Assembly (NCBI GenBank): GCA_937901055.1
Contig: CALCGO010000618.1
Location: 1 to 5,975, forward strand
Origin: an uncultured Rhodobacterales bacterium
Lineage (GTDB): Bacteria; Pseudomonadota; Alphaproteobacteria; Rhodobacterales; Rhodobacteraceae
DNA length: 5,975 bases
Reading direction: 5' to 3'
The notes below the pieces were generated by a model that saw only the letters and a list, made by a program, of their open reading frames with translations, was not told where the DNA came from and made no database searches. Shown here piece by piece: positions 1-5,975 of the stretch (its first letter is position 1; every line of letters begins with the position of its first letter). Position numbers and translations under genes: made by a program.

Positions 1-1058
1 TCTTCGCGCCCTTCCGCTTTACGCCTAATCTGTTCATGCAGGAGCGCATGTACCGTCGCGACCATATTTGTATCGCCGTTGAGGTGTTCTGCTTCATGAA
101 AGCTATGACGTTCACCATCGGACGGCCCATCGCGCTTCGTGTTGCGAAGATGGGCAAAATGGACACGTGGTCCAAGCTCTTTGATAAAAGATACGGGATC
201 AAAGCTTGTAGCTACACCAAGTGATCCTGTGCAGAATGTGATGCCACTTGCTTCGCTATCAACTGCCGACATGACATATCGATAGTCTGCTTGGCTCGAC
301 ATCACCCTTGGAAGTCCCATGATCGGAAACGGCGGATCGTCTGGGTGGCAGCACAGCTTCAATCCAAGCGCCTCGGCCGTTGGAACAACTTCGGATAGAA
401 AGTCGACAAGGTTTGATCTCAACTGATCCGCTGGCGTACTTTGATAAATAGCAAGGTGGCTACGGACCTCACCTAGCGTCCAATTGTCATTCGCACCGGG
501 CAAACCAGCAACGATGTTTTGGACCAGTTGAGTCTTTCCGGTATCGGGCAATGACGCAGTTCGTTCACGAGCCTGTTCGACAATAGCATCTGAGTAGTCA
601 GCAGCAGCAGCGACGCGTTCAAGAATGAAGCAATCAAATCCGATAAAATCGATAAGGTCGAAGCTCATGGTCGTTCCGCCATGATCAAGGCGCGTAGCAA
701 GCTCAGTGCGAGTCCAGTCCAGAACGGGCATAAAGTTATAGCAGACCGTGTGAATGCCACATTCTGCCAAGTTCTTCAGGCTTTGTCGGTAAGCATCAAG
801 ATGTTCGCGGTATGGCCCAGATTGGGATTTGATGGCTTCCGAAACTGGCAGGCTTTCGACCACATCCCAAGAAACCCCAGTTGGTTGCCCGTCCTTAATC
901 GACACTTCGTCTTGGCGTTTGCGAATTTCGGCAATCGACCAAACATCCCCTGTCGGAATGTGGTGAAGCGCCGATACGATACCTTCAGCACCTGCTTGGC
1001 GTATCTCTTGAATAGATATTGCGTCAGCCGCCCCGAACCATCTCCAAGTCTGTTTCAT
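1..1058 (-). CDS. uxuA: D-mannonate dehydratase UxuA (partial, C-terminus beyond left edge)
   Basis: This cytoplasmic enzyme removes water from D-mannonate to give 2-keto-3-deoxy-D-gluconate, a step of D-glucuronate breakdown. The reading frame is open from the ATG at 1058 to the left edge: 352 codons plus two bases, against roughly 400 residues for the family. Recognisable family motifs are YNFMPVLDWTRT (107-118), CCHPDDPPFPIMGLPR (236-251), CTGSLGV (276-282), HFAHLRNT (300-307) and SFHEAEHLNGD (319-329). By comparison with characterised UxuA proteins, His238, Cys276 and His303 should be metal ligands. The remaining ligand and catalytic His belong to a PDHG-type motif expected just past the left edge, so the active site cannot be fully checked here. 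The protein is the TIM-barrel UxuA type, not the enolase-superfamily mannonate dehydratase. The start is 11 bases after the ATPase stop, with GAGG nine bases upstream of the ATG, so it is cotranscribed and perhaps translationally coupled to the ATPase gene. The identification is very secure. Confidence 0.95.
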   Translation of the reverse strand, partial: MKQTWRWFGAADAISIQEIRQAGAEGIVSALHHIPTGDVWSIAEIRKRQDEVSIKDGQPTGVSWDVVESLPVSEAIKSQSGPYREHLDAYRQSLKNLAECGIHTVCYNFMPVLDWTRTELATRLDHGGTTMSFDLIDFIGFDCFILERVAAAADYSDAIVEQARERTASLPDTGKTQLVQNIVAGLPGANDNWTLGEVRSHLAIYQSTPADQLRSNLVDFLSEVVPTAEALGLKLCCHPDDPPFPIMGLPRVMSSQADYRYVMSAVDSEASGITFCTGSLGVATSFDPVSFIKELGPRVHFAHLRNTKRDGPSDGERHSFHEAEHLNGDTNMVATVHALLHEQIRRKAEGRE

Positions 1059-1067
1059 AGATCTCTA

Positions 1068-1071
1068 CCTC
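1068..1071 (-). promoter_or_regulatory. Ribosome binding site of uxuA, overlapping the ATPase stop codon
   Basis: The minus strand reads GAGG nine bases before the uxuA ATG. Its first two bases belong to the TGA stop (1070-1072) of the ATPase gene, so ribosomes finishing the ATPase stop directly on the uxuA initiation region. This supports the 1058 start and suggests translational coupling. Confidence 0.6.
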
Positions 1072-2155
1072 AACCTTCTTCCGCTCGGAGCGTCAGTTCA
1101 GTTGCAGTATCGAACATATGCATTTCATTCAGTGGGCCACTGACACTGATTTTCTCGCCGTGGTTAACCGTGGTCTGACCGGGGCTGTGGATCGTGATTG
1201 ATGTGCCGTCGGTGAGAGCACCATACAAATAGGACTCGCCACCAAGCTGCTCAACGCTGCGCACTTCCATTGTCATCGATCCAGCATCATCAGGTTGTAG
1301 TGCATTCGGTCGAATGCCCAACGTCACCTCTTGGCCGGCTTCATGCATGAAGCCATCGCTTGGGATGGCGATCGTCTCACCGGTCGCAAGGGCTAATTTC
1401 GTGCGGTCCGATGCATCCACCCTGCCCTTCATAAAGTTCATCTTTGGCGATCCAATGAAGCCGGCGACAAACAGGTTGGCAGGCCGATTGTACAGCTCGA
1501 GCGGTGGTCCAAATTGTTCCAACTCGCCCAGGCGAAGTACAGCGATCTTGTCGGCCATGGTCATGGCTTCTACTTGGTCGTGGGTCACATAGATCATCGT
1601 GTTGCCAAGCCGCTTGTGCAAAGCGCCGATCTCTCCGCGCATCTCGACCCGAAGTTCAGCATCTAGGTTGGACAGCGGTTCATCAAAGAGGAAAACACGA
1701 GGCTCGCGTACAACCGCACGTCCAATGGCGACACGTTGCCTCTGGCCACCCGAAAGGTCTTTTGGTCGTCGATCCAGCAGCTCGTTTATCTGCAGCATGC
1801 TGGAGACATCATCGACTTTTGACACGATCTCAGCCTTGGGCGTGTTGTCGTTCTCAAGACCAAACGAAAGATTTTGGCGCACCGACATATGCGGATAGAG
1901 AGCGTATGACTGAAACACCATTGCGAGGCCCCTGTCAGCCGGGGCAACGTCATTGACCACCTCACTGTCGATCACCACATCACCGCCGGTGATTGGCTCA
2001 AGACCAGAGATCATCCGCAACAAAGTTGACTTGCCGCAACCCGAAGGGCCCACGAAGACGCAAAACTCTCCATGCGCAATCTCAAGATCGATACCCTTAA
2101 TAACCTCGGCATCACCGTAGGATTTTCGAACGTCTCTTAGGCCAATACCCGCCAT
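1070..2155 (-). CDS. Sugar ABC transporter ATP-binding protein (MalK/UgpC type, CUT1)
   Basis: This 361-residue protein is the ATPase of the importer; it would sit as a dimer on the cytoplasmic face of the two permeases and hydrolyse ATP to drive uptake. All nucleotide-binding motifs are intact: Walker A GPSGCGKST (36-44), Q-loop Gln82, signature LSGGQRQ (134-140), Walker B VFLFDEP (154-160) with catalytic Glu159, D-loop SNLD (162-165) and switch His192 in THD. After about residue 235 there is a C-terminal regulatory part of the TOBE/OB type found in MalK, UgpC and related proteins; IGSPKMNFM (234-242) and LGIRPNALQP (279-288) are typical. Length is normal. The start at 2155 is well supported by AAGGAG about eight bases upstream. 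Automatic pipelines often call such proteins UgpC, but the context gives no reason to infer glycerol-3-phosphate. One such ATPase may serve several CUT1 transporters in a cell, so it does not by itself indicate the substrate. Confidence 0.96.
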   Translation of the reverse strand: MAGIGLRDVRKSYGDAEVIKGIDLEIAHGEFCVFVGPSGCGKSTLLRMISGLEPITGGDVVIDSEVVNDVAPADRGLAMVFQSYALYPHMSVRQNLSFGLENDNTPKAEIVSKVDDVSSMLQINELLDRRPKDLSGGQRQRVAIGRAVVREPRVFLFDEPLSNLDAELRVEMRGEIGALHKRLGNTMIYVTHDQVEAMTMADKIAVLRLGELEQFGPPLELYNRPANLFVAGFIGSPKMNFMKGRVDASDRTKLALATGETIAIPSDGFMHEAGQEVTLGIRPNALQPDDAGSMTMEVRSVEQLGGESYLYGALTDGTSITIHSPGQTTVNHGEKISVSGPLNEMHMFDTATELTLRAEEG

Positions 2156-2180
2156 ACCGACATCTCCTTATTTTTCATTT

Positions 2181-3236
2181 TTACTTGCCACCAGTAGAGG
2201 CAATGCCAGTTGCGATGTACTTCTGCAGGAACATAAACACGAAGGTGATCGGCAACAGCGTCAAGACGGTCATGGCCAGCAAATTGCTCCATTTTGTCGT
2301 CATCTCACCCTGGAAGGAGTTCAACGCAATCTGCAAAGTGAAGTTCTGGTTTTCTGACAACACGATGAGCGGCCAGAGGAAATCATTCCAACGCCATATC
2401 ACGGACAGGATCGCAAGCACGGCAATGGCCGGTGCAGACAACGGCAGAATAATGCGCCAGAAAATCTTCCACTCAGACGCCTTATCCATTCGCGCCGCAT
2501 CAAGGATCTCGTCCGGAATAGTCAGCATGTACTGCCGTAGCAGAAACACGCCCGTTGGTGTCGCAGCACCAGGAATGATCACGCCCCAAAGACTGTTCAA
2601 CATCCCAAGCTCTTTGGTCACGATGAACAACGGAACAAGCACGACAGTCTGCGGGATCATCAGTGAACCAACAACAATGATAAGCATGACATTGCGACCC
2701 TTGAACTGATATTTCGACAAACCAAACGCAGCCATCGAGTTGACCAGCAAGGTGATGGCTGTCGCCACGACCGTAATGAACGCAGAGTTCCAGAAATATT
2801 TCAGAAATGAGAACTGCTCGAACAGCTCTGTATAGTTTTCGGTCGCGAGACCAACACTCTCGATGGCTTGGCGATCGTCAATATCGACCTTAAGCCGCTC
2901 GCCCGGCTCGTCTGGGTCAACCATCTGTGAAATCAAACCGACGCGCCGTATCTGTGCAAGTCGACGCCCTTCGAACTCGCCGGAGACAATATCATAGACC
3001 GCAAGCGGCTCATCATATCCATCAACCATAACCGTTTGTTGCACATAGGGCAGGAAGCGCGGTGGAAAGCGTTGAATCTCTGCTTCTGTTTTAAACGACG
3101 ACAACAGCAACCAAATGACGGGGCCAAACACGACTAAGACTCCCAACAATAGGTAGCCGTAGGACGCATAGTCCGTCCAATCCCACCGTCCAGATTTACT
3201 GCGCGTACGCGTAAAGAATGATGTCGCATTAGCCAT
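2181..3236 (-). CDS. Sugar ABC transporter permease, MalG/UgpE type, with extracytoplasmic insertion
   Basis: This 351-residue inner-membrane protein is the second permease subunit of the CUT1 importer. By eye there are six membrane segments, near 27-47, 150-172, 183-206, 216-236, 266-290 and 319-338. The cytoplasmic EAA loop that docks on the ATPase is clear at about 243-265, reading EILDAARMDKASEWKIFWR. MalG-type relatives usually have about 270-300 residues. The extra length here lies between the first and second membrane segments, about residues 62-133. It is a hydrophilic, acidic stretch beginning after FPPRF and ending before NYTELF, and on the usual topology it faces the periplasm. I chose ATG 3236 because AGGAG stands eight bases before it. 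A longer reading from 3281 would overlap the preceding gene by 53 bases and add an unlike N-terminus; ATG 3242 is only two bases from the ribosome site. With start 3236 the gene overlaps the first permease by eight bases (ATGGCTAA). Family assignment is secure; the substrate is not readable from it. Confidence 0.93.
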   Translation of the reverse strand: MANATSFFTRTRSKSGRWDWTDYASYGYLLLGVLVVFGPVIWLLLSSFKTEAEIQRFPPRFLPYVQQTVMVDGYDEPLAVYDIVSGEFEGRRLAQIRRVGLISQMVDPDEPGERLKVDIDDRQAIESVGLATENYTELFEQFSFLKYFWNSAFITVVATAITLLVNSMAAFGLSKYQFKGRNVMLIIVVGSLMIPQTVVLVPLFIVTKELGMLNSLWGVIIPGAATPTGVFLLRQYMLTIPDEILDAARMDKASEWKIFWRIILPLSAPAIAVLAILSVIWRWNDFLWPLIVLSENQNFTLQIALNSFQGEMTTKWSNLLAMTVLTLLPITFVFMFLQKYIATGIASTGGK

Positions 3237-4203
3237 CAACATTTCTCCTATTCGCCCAGAATTGCACGGCGGTGAGCACAACTAAGACCAGTGCCAGAAC
3301 GATTGACGCAGCGGCGGCGAGACCAAACAGTCTTGGTGCGCCAGCAAAGCCAGTTTCGTAAATATATTGAATTATGAGCGTCGTCGCAGAACCAGGTCCA
3401 CCACCGGTGAATGCGTAGACTTCGTCAAAGGTTTGAACACCTTTGATAACGGCTAACACCAGTACCACCAGCATCGTGGGTGCTAAGAGGGGCAACGTAA
3501 TCCTTCGGAAAGTCCGCCAAGCGGATGCGCGATCCATAAGTGCTGCCTCATAGACATCGCGCGGAATGGCTTGCAAGCCAGCAAGCAGGATCAGGGTGTA
3601 GAAACCCATGTGTGCCCAAACGGAAAGAAAGACTGACCAGCCAAAGGCCCATTGACGATCAAGGAGCCAATTGAAGCTCTCGAAGCCCATGCCTTCTAGC
3701 GCGGCATTCAAGAGACCGTTTCTGAGAAGAATCCATTTCCAGATGAGCGCAACAACGACTGGGGACAACATCACTGGGAAGAAAAAGACGCTGCGGAAAA
3801 ATCCGCGCGCACGGATATCTCTGTTCAGGATAATAGCCGTTAAGAGCGAGAAACCAACCATAAAGCCAACTTGCAGTGTCACGAACCAAGAGGTGTTCCA
3901 GAGTGCACGCCAAAAGATGTCGCGGTCACAAGAGTTGGGATCAAGATAATTGTCACATCGAGAGAGGGTCTCGAAGTTGGACCAGCCAGTGTATGGGCGG
4001 TCGGCCAGCAAAATTTGATCGCCGGACGTAAAAGCATAAACGAAATTCAAAAAGATGGGCACAAACGCAAAGGTGCCAAACAGTAGCATATTGGGCAAAA
4101 GAAAGAGCCAAACAACGCGAGACGCGCCAAAATACCTTTGCCAAAGGGCAAACGGCACTTCCACAATTTTCATGAGTTGTGTCAAGATTTGGAGCATCAG
4201 CAT
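3229..4203 (-). CDS. Sugar ABC transporter permease, MalF/UgpA type
   Basis: This is the first permease subunit of the CUT1 importer, about 324 residues from the start chosen here. By eye the membrane segments lie near 31-56, 105-127, 135-160, 186-212, 241-256 and 293-316. The EAA loop that contacts the ATPase is at 218-240 (YEAALMDRASAWRTFRR). The later TGGGPGSATTLIIQYIY (266-282) is typical of UgpA/MalF relatives. The loop after the first membrane segment is slightly long and carries two cysteines, Cys83 and Cys92, on the expected periplasmic side. The start is uncertain. The frame is open back to ATG 4251, but that codon lies in the hairpin following the binding-protein gene and has no ribosome site. 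ATG 4203, preceded by a weak GAAAG, gives a natural N-terminus; ATG 4173 (MKIVEVPF) is another choice and would make a 314-residue protein. The gene follows the binding protein and overlaps the next permease by eight bases. Confidence 0.92.
   Translation of the reverse strand: MLMLQILTQLMKIVEVPFALWQRYFGASRVVWLFLLPNMLLFGTFAFVPIFLNFVYAFTSGDQILLADRPYTGWSNFETLSRCDNYLDPNSCDRDIFWRALWNTSWFVTLQVGFMVGFSLLTAIILNRDIRARGFFRSVFFFPVMLSPVVVALIWKWILLRNGLLNAALEGMGFESFNWLLDRQWAFGWSVFLSVWAHMGFYTLILLAGLQAIPRDVYEAALMDRASAWRTFRRITLPLLAPTMLVVLVLAVIKGVQTFDEVYAFTGGGPGSATTLIIQYIYETGFAGAPRLFGLAAAASIVLALVLVVLTAVQFWANRRNVDG
3245..3249 (-). promoter_or_regulatory. Ribosome binding site deciding the start of the second permease
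   Basis: AGGAG on the minus strand lies inside the end of the first permease gene, eight bases before ATG 3236. The spacing is good for 3236 and poor for the in-frame ATG at 3242 (two bases), and the site lies downstream of the 3281 ATG. It therefore settles the start of the MalG-type permease. Confidence 0.7.
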
Positions 4204-4227
4204 GACTTTCAAGCGGCAAGGAAAAGT

Positions 4228-4255
4228 CCGCATGGCCCCACGAGAGGCCATGCAG
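4228..4255 (-). terminator. Intercistronic hairpin behind the binding-protein gene (attenuator or mRNA-stabilising)
   Basis: On the minus strand GCATGGCC (4253-4246) and GGCCATGC (4237-4230) are perfect complements. The stem can grow inwards by a U-G and a C-G pair to a UCGU loop, and outwards by a U-G and a C-G pair, giving up to 12 pairs. The sequence then runs ACTTTTCC, a short run of four U residues in RNA. It begins about 18 bases after the stop codon of the binding-protein gene. In transporter operons such hairpins are known to allow partial termination or protect the upstream message, so that binding protein exceeds permease. The U-run is short, so readthrough is expected. If translation began at 4251 the hairpin would be inside the coding region. 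Confidence 0.65.
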
Positions 4256-4273
4256 TTTGTCTAAGGTCGAAGC

Positions 4274-5539
4274 TTAGTTAGCTTCTGCCATTGCAGCAGC
4301 AAGATCGTCTTTCATCCGATCCATTGCTTCTGGAACAGTCAATTCACCCACAACAGCCTGTGAGACACGCGTCACAGTGATGTTGAACATCGCCCGGTTG
4401 TTTGGGTGGCCTTGGTAGGCAAACGCAATCGGCTCAAGCTTACCAACCTGTGCACTCCAACCATTCAGAGCGGCAGCCGCTTCAGGTGAAGCACCTTCAT
4501 ATGCAACCCCGGCAGCGGCAACACCAGCGTGAGCAGGAATACTACGTGCTGAATTTGTATAATCAGCGTAGTTTTGCTCCTGAGCGAGGAAATCGATTGC
4601 CGCAGCAACAATTTCAGGATGCTCGGTTTGTGCAAATCCAACGTAGCCAGTACCACCTGGCATGCCAGTACAACCGCCAGCGCCACAAGGTGAACCTACA
4701 ACTTCCCAATCAAAGAGATCGCCGATGTTTTCTTCAAAGCTGCCGACTTGCCAGCTACCTGAGAAGTAATAGACGAGTTCGCCATTAAAGAACTCTTGCT
4801 TAGCATCACGGTAGGTTGAACCACCTTGTCCGCCCCAAACTTCTTTCGCCATTGTACCGTCGTTGTTCCAGTCTACGAATTTCTGGATATAGGCTTGGAA
4901 AGCTTCGTCGACCAAGATTGGCTCACCTGCGGCGTCGAAATACTGCGCACCGTAAGAGATTGCTGGACCAGCGATCCGGTGACCTGAACGGTCCATCGCC
5001 ATTGGGAACGTTGTGTCAGTTGCTTCAGCAACTTCACGTGTAGCAGCTGCCCAAGTATCCCAATCCGCGTCTGCAGAAGGAACTTCAACACCAGCTTGGT
5101 CGAACAACGTTCTGTTGATGTAAGCACCAGTGATTGTTAGGCCAGAGTGCATGCCATAGATGCCTTGACGATCTTCACCGCCACGATACCAATCTAGAGT
5201 TCCACCAAAGCTGGCGGTCCAATAATCAGCATCGACGTAAGGCGTGAGGTCGAGGTAATATTGGTTCAAACCACCAAGATCTGTGACCGAAGCGATATCT
5301 GGACCAGTTCCACCAGCAAGTTGAATGGGCAGGCTTTCAAGAATGGTCTGATATGGCACTTTGTCCAAAACAATGTCCACGCCAGGATTTGCGGCTTCAA
5401 AACGCTCAAAAATTGCCATTGCGGCAGCACACTCTGTACCGTCACCGTGACACATAAAGCGAATTTCTTGCGCTTGTGCCGCCACTGCGGAAAGCATTAA
5501 CGCCGCCGCCGAAACCGTTGTTTTCATAGTCATAGTCAT
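4274..5539 (-). CDS. Periplasmic sugar-binding protein of the CUT1 ABC importer
   Basis: This 421-residue extracellular solute-binding protein (family 1, MalE/UgpB-like) would capture the saccharide in the periplasm and deliver it to the permeases. A Sec signal peptide is clear: Lys6, a hydrophobic stretch to about residue 20, then AQA (21-23) before QEIRF, giving probable cleavage after residue 23. There is no lipobox, so the mature protein should be soluble. Family features include the N-terminal strand and helix with FEAANPGVDIVLD (47-59), GGTGPDIASV (76-85), GIYGMHSGL (126-134), and FFNGELVYYFSGSWQVGSF (250-268). The mature protein has four cysteines, Cys30, Cys37, Cys285 and Cys290, close together in pairs. 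Start ATG 5539 is supported by GGAGGAG six bases upstream; in-frame ATGs at 5533 and 5527 are less well placed. Length is normal. The family is certain but the bound sugar cannot be read from the sequence; a uronic-acid-containing saccharide is inferred from the linked uxuA. Confidence 0.95.
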   Translation of the reverse strand: MTMTMKTTVSAAALMLSAVAAQAQEIRFMCHGDGTECAAAMAIFERFEAANPGVDIVLDKVPYQTILESLPIQLAGGTGPDIASVTDLGGLNQYYLDLTPYVDADYWTASFGGTLDWYRGGEDRQGIYGMHSGLTITGAYINRTLFDQAGVEVPSADADWDTWAAATREVAEATDTTFPMAMDRSGHRIAGPAISYGAQYFDAAGEPILVDEAFQAYIQKFVDWNNDGTMAKEVWGGQGGSTYRDAKQEFFNGELVYYFSGSWQVGSFEENIGDLFDWEVVGSPCGAGGCTGMPGGTGYVGFAQTEHPEIVAAAIDFLAQEQNYADYTNSARSIPAHAGVAAAGVAYEGASPEAAAALNGWSAQVGKLEPIAFAYQGHPNNRAMFNITVTRVSQAVVGELTVPEAMDRMKDDLAAAMAEAN

Positions 5540-5545
5540 TTGGGT

Positions 5546-5552
5546 CTCCTCC
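5546..5552 (-). promoter_or_regulatory. Strong ribosome binding site of the binding-protein gene
   Basis: GGAGGAG on the minus strand lies six bases before ATG 5539, a near-ideal Shine-Dalgarno match and the strongest in the window. It fits high production of the binding protein and favours 5539 over the nearby in-frame ATGs at 5533 and 5527. Confidence 0.75.
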
Positions 5553-5576
5553 CCATTATTTCGTTATTTATTCGAT

Positions 5577-5594
5577 CGTATGTTGAATCATACG
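5577..5594. repeat. Perfect inverted repeat CGTATG-N6-CATACG, possible operator or small hairpin
   Basis: Six-base perfect arms (5577-5582 and 5589-5594) are separated by six bases. The repeat spans the last codons and TGA stop of the oxidoreductase gene and lies 38 bases upstream of the binding-protein start. The GTATG/CATAC half-sites and symmetry would suit a dimeric regulator such as a GntR- or LacI-family protein, but no regulator gene is in the window. As RNA it would form only a weak six-pair stem. No convincing promoter accompanies it. The role is uncertain. Confidence 0.35.
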
Positions 5595-5975
5595 GGCGAC
5601 CATCCGTCGTAAAGTGCATCCTCCTTTCCAATTGGAAGCTGCACTAGCCTGCCCTCCCGAGCAGACGCATAAATGGCCGTTACCAACTCAATTGATCGAC
5701 GACCGTCCTCGAAGGTCACTTCGTTCCCCTCGTGGCCTGAGATCGCATCAGCGATCGCATCTAAAAACCCTGTGAATCCAGACAATGCAGCTGGAACAGT
5801 CGCCAGTACCTTGTCTACGTCTTCTTGTGACGTCGCCCCACGCGCGGAGAAGGTCCAAGTATCTTCTGCTGGAGCGTATGGATTGGTTCCACTTTCCACG
5901 GTCAAACCCTCAAAGCAGAACTTCAAACGTGACGTGTCTGGTGCGGCCCCAAGTGTAACTGAGCTTGTCACCAAT
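5588..5975 (-). CDS. Gfo/Idh/MocA-family oxidoreductase (partial, C-terminal 129 residues or so)
   Basis: This is the C-terminal end of an NAD(P)-dependent sugar or polyol dehydrogenase-like protein; the frame runs open through the right edge, so the start and the N-terminal nucleotide-binding Rossmann domain are outside the window. What is visible is the C-terminal alpha/beta domain: a strand region with SRLKFCFEGLTVESG, a stretch on SGFTGFLDAIADAISG, and the characteristic ending FEDGRRSIELVTAIYASAREGR followed by a short tail to DGWSPV. That DGRR...AIYASA pattern is typical of the family's last helix. The apparent TTG at 5974 is an internal codon, not a start. The gene ends 48 bases before the binding-protein gene on the same strand and is probably in the same operon. 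Members act on many sugars, sugar acids and inositols, so the substrate cannot be named. A role in converting the imported sugar towards the UxuA step is inferred from position only. Confidence 0.85.
   Translation of the reverse strand, partial: LVTSSVTLGAAPDTSRLKFCFEGLTVESGTNPYAPAEDTWTFSARGATSQEDVDKVLATVPAALSGFTGFLDAIADAISGHEGNEVTFEDGRRSIELVTAIYASAREGRLVQLPIGKEDALYDGWSPV

Noticed and set aside
36..224. Plus-strand open frame of 62 codons near the left edge
   Set aside because: It is opposite the highly conserved C-terminal half of uxuA, so the open frame is incidental.
681..1178. Plus-strand open frame of 165 codons
   Set aside because: It lies opposite uxuA and the end of the ATPase gene, has no family features, and the minus-strand frame carries unmistakable UxuA motifs.
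1504..1956. Plus-strand open frame of 150 codons
   Set aside because: It lies opposite the ATPase core motifs; its composition, rich in Arg, His, Ser and Trp, is that of an antisense shadow.
2156..2180. Possible tiny gene starting ATGAAAAATAAGGAG between second permease and ATPase
   Set aside because: The 25-base gap is explained by the ATPase ribosome binding site, and the short frame would run out of frame into the ATPase gene.
2185..2709. Plus-strand open frame of 174 codons
   Set aside because: It lies entirely opposite the second permease and has no recognisable domain or ribosome site.
5585..5597. Minus-strand TATGAT as a -10 box for a promoter driving the binding-protein gene
   Set aside because: No acceptable -35 hexamer is found at 16-18 bases upstream, and the match lies at the end of the oxidoreductase coding region; a promoter cannot be claimed.
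5588..5974. Complete 128-residue small protein starting at TTG 5974
   Set aside because: The frame runs on through the window edge and the sequence is plainly the C-terminal domain of a Gfo/Idh/MocA oxidoreductase; TTG is an internal leucine codon.

Overview
The window is a segment of a bacterial sugar-catabolism operon. All six protein genes lie on the minus strand and read from the right edge to the left edge. In transcription order they are: a Gfo/Idh/MocA-family oxidoreductase (C-terminal part only, cut by the right edge), a periplasmic sugar-binding protein, two inner-membrane permeases, a MalK/UgpC-type ATPase, and D-mannonate dehydratase UxuA (cut by the left edge, about 352 residues present). 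The binding protein, permeases and ATPase form a complete carbohydrate ABC importer of the CUT1 type.

GC content is intermediate by eye. The Sec signal peptide followed by a periplasmic binding protein, with strong GGAGG-like ribosome binding sites, indicates a Gram-negative host. The style of the proteins and the gene order resemble marine alphaproteobacteria of the Rhodobacterales (Roseobacter-like). That placement is an inference from recognition, not from a database search.

The genes are packed tightly: a 48-base gap between oxidoreductase and binding protein, a short gap holding a strong hairpin between binding protein and first permease, an 8-base overlap between the permeases, 25 bases between second permease and ATPase, and 11 bases between ATPase and uxuA. 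No stretch longer than 100 bases lacks a gene. No mobile element, tRNA, rRNA, CRISPR array or regulator gene is visible.

Functionally, the binding protein would capture a saccharide in the periplasm, the two permeases would pass it through the membrane, and the ATPase would power import. The oxidoreductase probably carries out an NAD(P)-dependent step on the sugar or a derivative. UxuA dehydrates D-mannonate to 2-keto-3-deoxy-D-gluconate (KDG), the entry to the glucuronate branch of the Entner-Doudoroff pathway. The substrate is therefore most likely a glucuronic-acid-containing saccharide or a related sugar acid derivative; this is inference.

I did not find a wholly new kind of system. The points worth a second look are a large extracytoplasmic insertion in the MalG-type permease, paired cysteines in the binding protein and first permease, a strong hairpin behind the binding-protein gene that also affects the choice of start for the next gene, and a perfect inverted repeat just ahead of the binding-protein gene.
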